NCBI GenBank assembly: GCA_014378285.1
Contig: JACMNZ010000547.1
Coordinates: 1-9,736, forward strand
Source of the DNA: Pseudopedobacter sp.
Lineage (GTDB): Bacteria; Bacteroidota; Bacteroidia; Sphingobacteriales; Sphingobacteriaceae
DNA: 9,736 nt
Direction: 5' to 3'
The translations under genes were made by a program, and so were the position numbers. Shown here piece after piece: positions 6,487 through 9,736 of this stretch (position 1 is its first letter; each line of letters opens with the position of its first letter). Under the pieces are notes generated by a model. It was not told the origin of the DNA and made no database searches. It saw only the letters and a program-made list of their open reading frames with translations.

Positions 6487-7469
6487 TATCCACCTATTGA
6501 AATCATCGATCTGTTCTTTTCATAATGTTCGGCATCCATAGTCACATTCATACCATCACGGCTGTATTTTTTGGTTTTAATAGAATCCATAATTAGGTTT
6601 GCAATATTAGCCCCCTCTCGGAAAGGTGTTAACAAATCAGCTTCTGAAATTGCAAAAAGACAGTTTTTCATCTTGCCATCTACTGTAAGTCTGATGCGAT
6701 TGCAGCCCTCGCAAAACGGACTGGTAATGGTACTTACAATTCCGAAAGAACCTTCAAACCCTTCTACTTTATAATTTAAGGAAGTACTGTTTTTAGCATC
6801 TTCCAACTTCTCTATTTTGCCAAATTTTGAGGCTATGGTTTGTAAAATATCTTCCTTACTTACACCTTTATTCCAATCCCATTTATTTCCCTTAAAAGGC
6901 ATAAATTCAATAAATTTTACCGCTAAGTTTTTATTTTTAGTAAGTTCAATAAAATCATTGATTTCCATATTATTCACCCCTTTTATCAATACCACATTAA
7001 GTTTTACTTCCATGCCATATTCCAAGGATTTCTTAAGATTTAGCATAATACGATCAAAATAATCTCGTTTGGTGATAAATATCGAACGGGCTTTATCCAA
7101 AGTATCTAAACTAAGATTGATTTTCTTTAAACCCACCTCTTTAAAAAGGTCAAGGTATTTATCAAGGACAATTCCATTAGTGGTGAGCTTTAAGGTAACG
7201 CCAAGATCTGCTAGTTTTTTAACCAGGTACCCAAAATCTTTTCTTATTAGCGGTTCACCACCTGTCAACCTTATGGTGTCAACGCCAAGCTCAACAAAGG
7301 TTTTAGCAATGCTAATGATTTCCTCCAACGACATAATTTTGGCATTTTCGGTCAGCTCAATGCCCTCTTCGGGCATACAATAAAAGCAACGTAGGTTACA
7401 CCTATCTGTGAGAGAAATTCTCAGATAGTTATGTTTACGTCCAAAATTGTCTATAATCTCTTTCTTCAT
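6486..7469 (-). CDS. moaA: GTP 3',8-cyclase MoaA (radical SAM)
   Basis: MoaA catalyses the first step of Moco synthesis, converting GTP with S-adenosylmethionine into 3',8-cyclo-GTP, which MoaC then rearranges. The N-terminal radical-SAM cluster is Cys24, Cys28 and Cys31 in DRCNLRCFYCMP. The SAM-binding motif is LTGGEP at 68-73. The C-terminal [4Fe-4S] cluster that holds GTP is Cys253, Cys256 and Cys270 in the pattern CxxC-x13-C. The protein ends in Gly-Gly (326-327), the C-terminal tail required for activity in characterised MoaA. Length (327 aa) is standard, and all expected functional residues are present. Its ATG shares a base with the stop of the moaC-moaB fusion (TAATG), and its own stop overlaps the moeA start in the same way. 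The three proteins are therefore probably made in fixed proportion. Confidence 0.97.
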   Translation of the reverse strand: MKKEIIDNFGRKHNYLRISLTDRCNLRCFYCMPEEGIELTENAKIMSLEEIISIAKTFVELGVDTIRLTGGEPLIRKDFGYLVKKLADLGVTLKLTTNGIVLDKYLDLFKEVGLKKINLSLDTLDKARSIFITKRDYFDRIMLNLKKSLEYGMEVKLNVVLIKGVNNMEINDFIELTKNKNLAVKFIEFMPFKGNKWDWNKGVSKEDILQTIASKFGKIEKLEDAKNSTSLNYKVEGFEGSFGIVSTITSPFCEGCNRIRLTVDGKMKNCLFAISEADLLTPFREGANIANLIMDSIKTKKYSRDGMNVTMDAEHYEKNRSMISIGG

Positions 7470-8365
7470 TAGTCGTGTCGGTTACCCTTCAATACTTGAA
7501 ATACATGTAACAAATGCGGAAATACCGCATCTATACATTCTATAGCTCCTTTTGTAGATCCCGGAAGTGCCAAAATTATTCGATTATTAATAATTCCTGC
7601 CACAGAGCGAGAAAGCATGGCATAAGGCATTCTTTGTTGCCCATAACTTCTGATTTGTTCTTCCACACCTGCTAACCTTGTATCCAACAATGGCGTAATT
7701 GTATCCGGTGTAATATCCCGTGGACCAACACCCGTACCTCCGGTAAAAATCAATAAATCGGTTTTAGCTGTTTTGATGATTTTTATAATCTCAGTAGCTT
7801 CATCTGGGATAATTTCTATTTTTGTTTGTAAGCCGAATCCTTCTAATTTTTCGGCTATTTTTTTTCCTGATTTATCCTCGTTAATACCTTTAGATATGGT
7901 ATCTGAACATACGATAATATGAGCTGAAAGTCCTTCTATGTTTGTTTTAAAAGAAGATTTTCCACCTGTTTTCTGCAAAAGCTTAATTGTACTGATTTCT
8001 ACATTCTTATCTATAGGTTTCAACATATCGTAAATAGTGAGCGCCACTATACTTGCTCCATGCATAGCCTCAACCTCCACACCAGTTTTGTAAATGGTTT
8101 TAACGGTCACTTTAATAATTATTTCCTGTCCAACTATTTCATATTCAATCCCTGTATATTCAATAGGTATAGGATGGCAATCTGGCAAAAGTTCTGATGT
8201 CTTTTTTACGCCCAACAAACCTGCTGCTTTTCCCATTTCAAAAATATTTCCCTTTGGAATTTTATTGTTTCTGATGAGTTCAATGGTCTCCATACTTCCG
8301 GTTTTCACCGTAGCCTGAGCCGAAGCTTCCCTTAGGGTGTTAGATTTATGAGTAATGTCTACCAT
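7469..8365 (-). CDS. moaCB: Bifunctional MoaC-MoaB (cPMP synthase / molybdopterin adenylyltransferase) fusion
   Basis: Two Moco enzymes are joined in one chain. Residues 1 to about 138 are MoaC, which turns 3',8-cyclo-GTP into cyclic pyranopterin monophosphate. Signatures are KKTSELLPDCHPIP at 54-67, VEAMHGAS at 98-105, and Asp113/Lys116 in TIYDMLK, which align with the catalytic Asp-Lys pair of E. coli MoaC. After KTGGKSS (132-138) there is a linker of only about 9 residues. Residues 147-298 are a MoaB/MogA domain with SDTISKG at 154-160, EDKSG at 163-167 and the molybdopterin-binding TGGTGVGPRD at 208-217. No separate mogA is in view, so this domain is the likely adenylyltransferase acting before MoeA. 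MoaC/MoaB fusions are known, particularly in Bacteroidota. The start is a conventional MoaC start (MVDIT). A 64-base gap separates it from moaE upstream. Confidence 0.94.
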   Translation of the reverse strand: MVDITHKSNTLREASAQATVKTGSMETIELIRNNKIPKGNIFEMGKAAGLLGVKKTSELLPDCHPIPIEYTGIEYEIVGQEIIIKVTVKTIYKTGVEVEAMHGASIVALTIYDMLKPIDKNVEISTIKLLQKTGGKSSFKTNIEGLSAHIIVCSDTISKGINEDKSGKKIAEKLEGFGLQTKIEIIPDEATEIIKIIKTAKTDLLIFTGGTGVGPRDITPDTITPLLDTRLAGVEEQIRSYGQQRMPYAMLSRSVAGIINNRIILALPGSTKGAIECIDAVFPHLLHVFQVLKGNRHD

Positions 8366-8429
8366 TATTTTTATTTGGTATTAAATGTATTGGTAATTAG
8401 TATTTGCTGTTCTGTATTTAGCAACCAAC
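8366..8429 (-). other. Only real gap inside the Moco operon
   Basis: These 64 bases separate moaE from the moaC-moaB fusion; every other junction in this operon overlaps. The stretch is AT-rich and has no hairpin with a T-run, so it does not look like a terminator. On the - strand TACATTTA (8389-8382) is one base from the Bacteroidota -7 element TAnnTTTG, but there is no TTTG at the right distance upstream. An internal promoter is therefore possible but not supported. Confidence 0.3.
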
Positions 8430-8873
8430 CTATCGGTTCGTTTTCCATTGGTAAGTTTCATCTTCAAAAAGTTCCTTACCAAAAATAGGGACCTTAGATT
8501 TTATTTCTTCTATTAAATAAGTGCAAGCCTTTATAGCTTCTTTTCTATGGGCTGATGATGTAAAAATAAAAAGGCATATTTCCCCTGTGTTAACTTTACC
8601 GATACTGTGATAAATATGAGCGCAGGTAAGGTTAAATTTTTCAAAAGTATTCTCTCTAATTTCATGGAATTCTTTTTCCGCCATTTCTTCGTAAGCACTG
8701 TATTCTATTGCAGCAACTGTCTTACCATTAACCTCATCAGCTCTAACCTGTCCTAAAAAAATACTGTGTGCACCAATATTAGTTTTTGACTGATGATTGG
8801 CTATTGATGTAGCAATTTTCTCGGGAGTGATAGGTCCTTGAATAAATACTTTTTTTAGTTTTTTATCGCTCAT
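8430..8873 (-). CDS. moaE: Molybdopterin synthase catalytic subunit MoaE
   Basis: MoaE uses the thiocarboxylate on MoaD to add two sulfurs to cyclic pyranopterin monophosphate and make molybdopterin. Family hallmarks are GAHSIFLGQVR at 34-44, the HSIGKVNTGEI segment near 89-99, SSAHRKEAIKAC at 106-117 and the C-terminal KSKVPIFGKE at 125-134. Length 147 aa is typical. Lys125 aligns with the catalytic Lys119 of E. coli. The second E. coli active-site lysine (Lys126) falls on Gly132 in an ungapped alignment, with a lysine one residue later (Lys133); this may be a lineage variant. The start codon overlaps the moeB stop as ATGA, so the two are probably translationally coupled. The partner MoaD is not encoded in the window and is expected upstream of moeB or elsewhere. 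Confidence 0.94.
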   Translation of the reverse strand: MSDKKLKKVFIQGPITPEKIATSIANHQSKTNIGAHSIFLGQVRADEVNGKTVAAIEYSAYEEMAEKEFHEIRENTFEKFNLTCAHIYHSIGKVNTGEICLFIFTSSAHRKEAIKACTYLIEEIKSKVPIFGKELFEDETYQWKTNR

Positions 8874-9736
8874 ATTTTTAATTTTTGAATTCCTCCCTCT
8901 ACATTTACAAGGTTATCAAATCCAAATTCGTTTTTTAGTAACTTGACAGCTTGTTTACTGCGCATACCTGATTGGCAAAACACGTAAACTTCTCTGTCTC
9001 TCGGAATTTCAGTATATTTATTTGCCAACTTATTCAATGGGATACTTAATATATCGTTTGCAATAGCCTTTGGTAATTCATAAACTTCACGAACATCTAG
9101 GTAAAACCTACTTTTGTCAATTTCGCAGAGATTTTGTTCCTCTTGCAAAGGGCTATTTAAAACCGCTCTCACTTTTTCCTCATTACGCTTAAAACTGATT
9201 TCCTGCCCTTTTAGCGTCATCAAATCTATAATTTTCAATCTGCCCGAAAGCAAACTATTTAGCTCGAGAATAATTTTTAGGGCTTCGGAAGCTTGCCAGG
9301 CCCCCAATATACCAGGCAAAACACCTAGCACTCCAGTTTCTTCGCAACTGATATTACGACTATTACTTTTTGGGAAAACACAACGATAAGTTGGCCCATT
9401 TTGATAATTAAAAACAGATAGCTGTCCCTGATGCTTATAAATAGAAGCATAAACCCAAGGTTTTCCCGTTTTTACTGCTGCATCATTAATTAGATATTTA
9501 CTTTGAAAATTATCCGTCCCATCAATAATCAGGTCATAATCTTTAAAAATATTCATGACGTTTTCTACCGTAAGCATTGCTATATAATTTTCAATGATGA
9601 TGTTGCTATTCATCGCCGATAGGCGTTCTTTTGCTGCCACGACTTTAGATTTCCCCAGATCGTTTTCGGTAAAGAGAATCTGTCGGTGCAAATTGGTTAT
9701 ATCCACTTTATCCTCATCCATCAATCCAAGAGTACC
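8870..9736 (-). CDS. moeB: MoeB/ThiF-type adenylyltransferase with C-terminal rhodanese domain (5' end cut off)
   Basis: This E1-like enzyme adenylates the C-terminal glycine of a sulfur carrier such as MoaD; the fused rhodanese would then supply sulfur. The frame stays open to the window edge, reading Gly-Thr-Leu-Gly-Leu-Met-Asp, so the gene continues beyond it. Roughly 50 N-terminal residues with the glycine-rich ATP loop are missing, and the TTG at 9724 and ATG at 9721 are internal. Visible motifs are NLHRQ near 9690, DGTDN near 9515, and the conserved Cys in CEETG at 9344-9346. The rhodanese domain (about 8873-9115) has the active-site loop CQSGMRS with Cys at 8975-8977. Zinc cysteines usual in MoeB are mostly gone: the first CxxC reads Thr-Tyr-Arg-Cys, and no second CxxC is found before the rhodanese domain. 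The domain order resembles eukaryotic MOCS3/Uba4. A ThiF role in thiamine synthesis is possible, but the operon favours Moco. Confidence 0.9.
   Translation of the reverse strand, partial: GTLGLMDEDKVDITNLHRQILFTENDLGKSKVVAAKERLSAMNSNIIIENYIAMLTVENVMNIFKDYDLIIDGTDNFQSKYLINDAAVKTGKPWVYASIYKHQGQLSVFNYQNGPTYRCVFPKSNSRNISCEETGVLGVLPGILGAWQASEALKIILELNSLLSGRLKIIDLMTLKGQEISFKRNEEKVRAVLNSPLQEEQNLCEIDKSRFYLDVREVYELPKAIANDILSIPLNKLANKYTEIPRDREVYVFCQSGMRSKQAVKLLKNEFGFDNLVNVEGGIQKLKI

Noticed and set aside
8382..8389. Internal promoter for moaCB (TACATTTA on the - strand)
   Set aside because: It matches only the -7 half with one mismatch, and no TTTG lies about 20 bases upstream.
9719..9724. TTG at 9724 or ATG at 9721 as the start of moeB
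   Set aside because: The frame is open to the window edge with residues typical of the family just before these codons, and the ATP-binding glycine loop would be missing.

Overview
The window looks like Bacteroidota chromosomal DNA. It is AT-rich, start codons are preceded by A/T-rich leaders without Shine-Dalgarno motifs, and it carries a fused MoaC-MoaB protein, which I associate with that phylum. The genus cannot be fixed from sequence alone. No RNA gene, mobile element, CRISPR array or integration scar is visible.

The left half (438-4467, + strand) is a three-gene operon for a periplasmic molybdenum hydroxylase of the PaoABC (YagTSR) aldehyde oxidoreductase type. It consists of a Tat-exported [2Fe-2S] subunit, an FAD subunit with an extra four-cysteine [4Fe-4S] loop, and a molybdopterin catalytic subunit with the active-site glutamate. 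About 440 bases of non-coding DNA lie upstream and contain two clear inverted-repeat structures that could be regulatory.

The right half (4553-9736, - strand) is a molybdenum cofactor (Moco) operon. In transcription order it reads moeB-rhodanese (5' end cut by the window edge), moaE, moaC-moaB fusion, moaA, moeA and a TauE/SafE-family membrane transporter. Four of the five junctions are overlaps: ATGA at moeB/moaE, TAATG at moaCB/moaA and at moaA/moeA, and 19 bases at moeA/tauE. Only moaE and moaCB are separated, by 64 bases.

The two operons converge on an 85-base gap with a candidate bidirectional terminator. Functionally, MoaA and the MoaC domain would make cPMP from GTP. MoaE, with a MoaD that is not in the window and is activated by MoeB, would make molybdopterin. 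The MoaB domain would adenylate it and MoeA would insert molybdate. The product would feed, directly or after cytidylation, into the catalytic subunit of the neighbouring enzyme. MoaD, MobA/MocA, XdhC/PaoD and a molybdate ABC transporter are not in view.

No gene here is of wholly unknown family. The points most worth a second look are the transporter built into a Moco operon, a MoeB-rhodanese that lacks the usual zinc cysteines, a shifted lysine in MoaE, and the structured leader upstream of the oxidoreductase genes.
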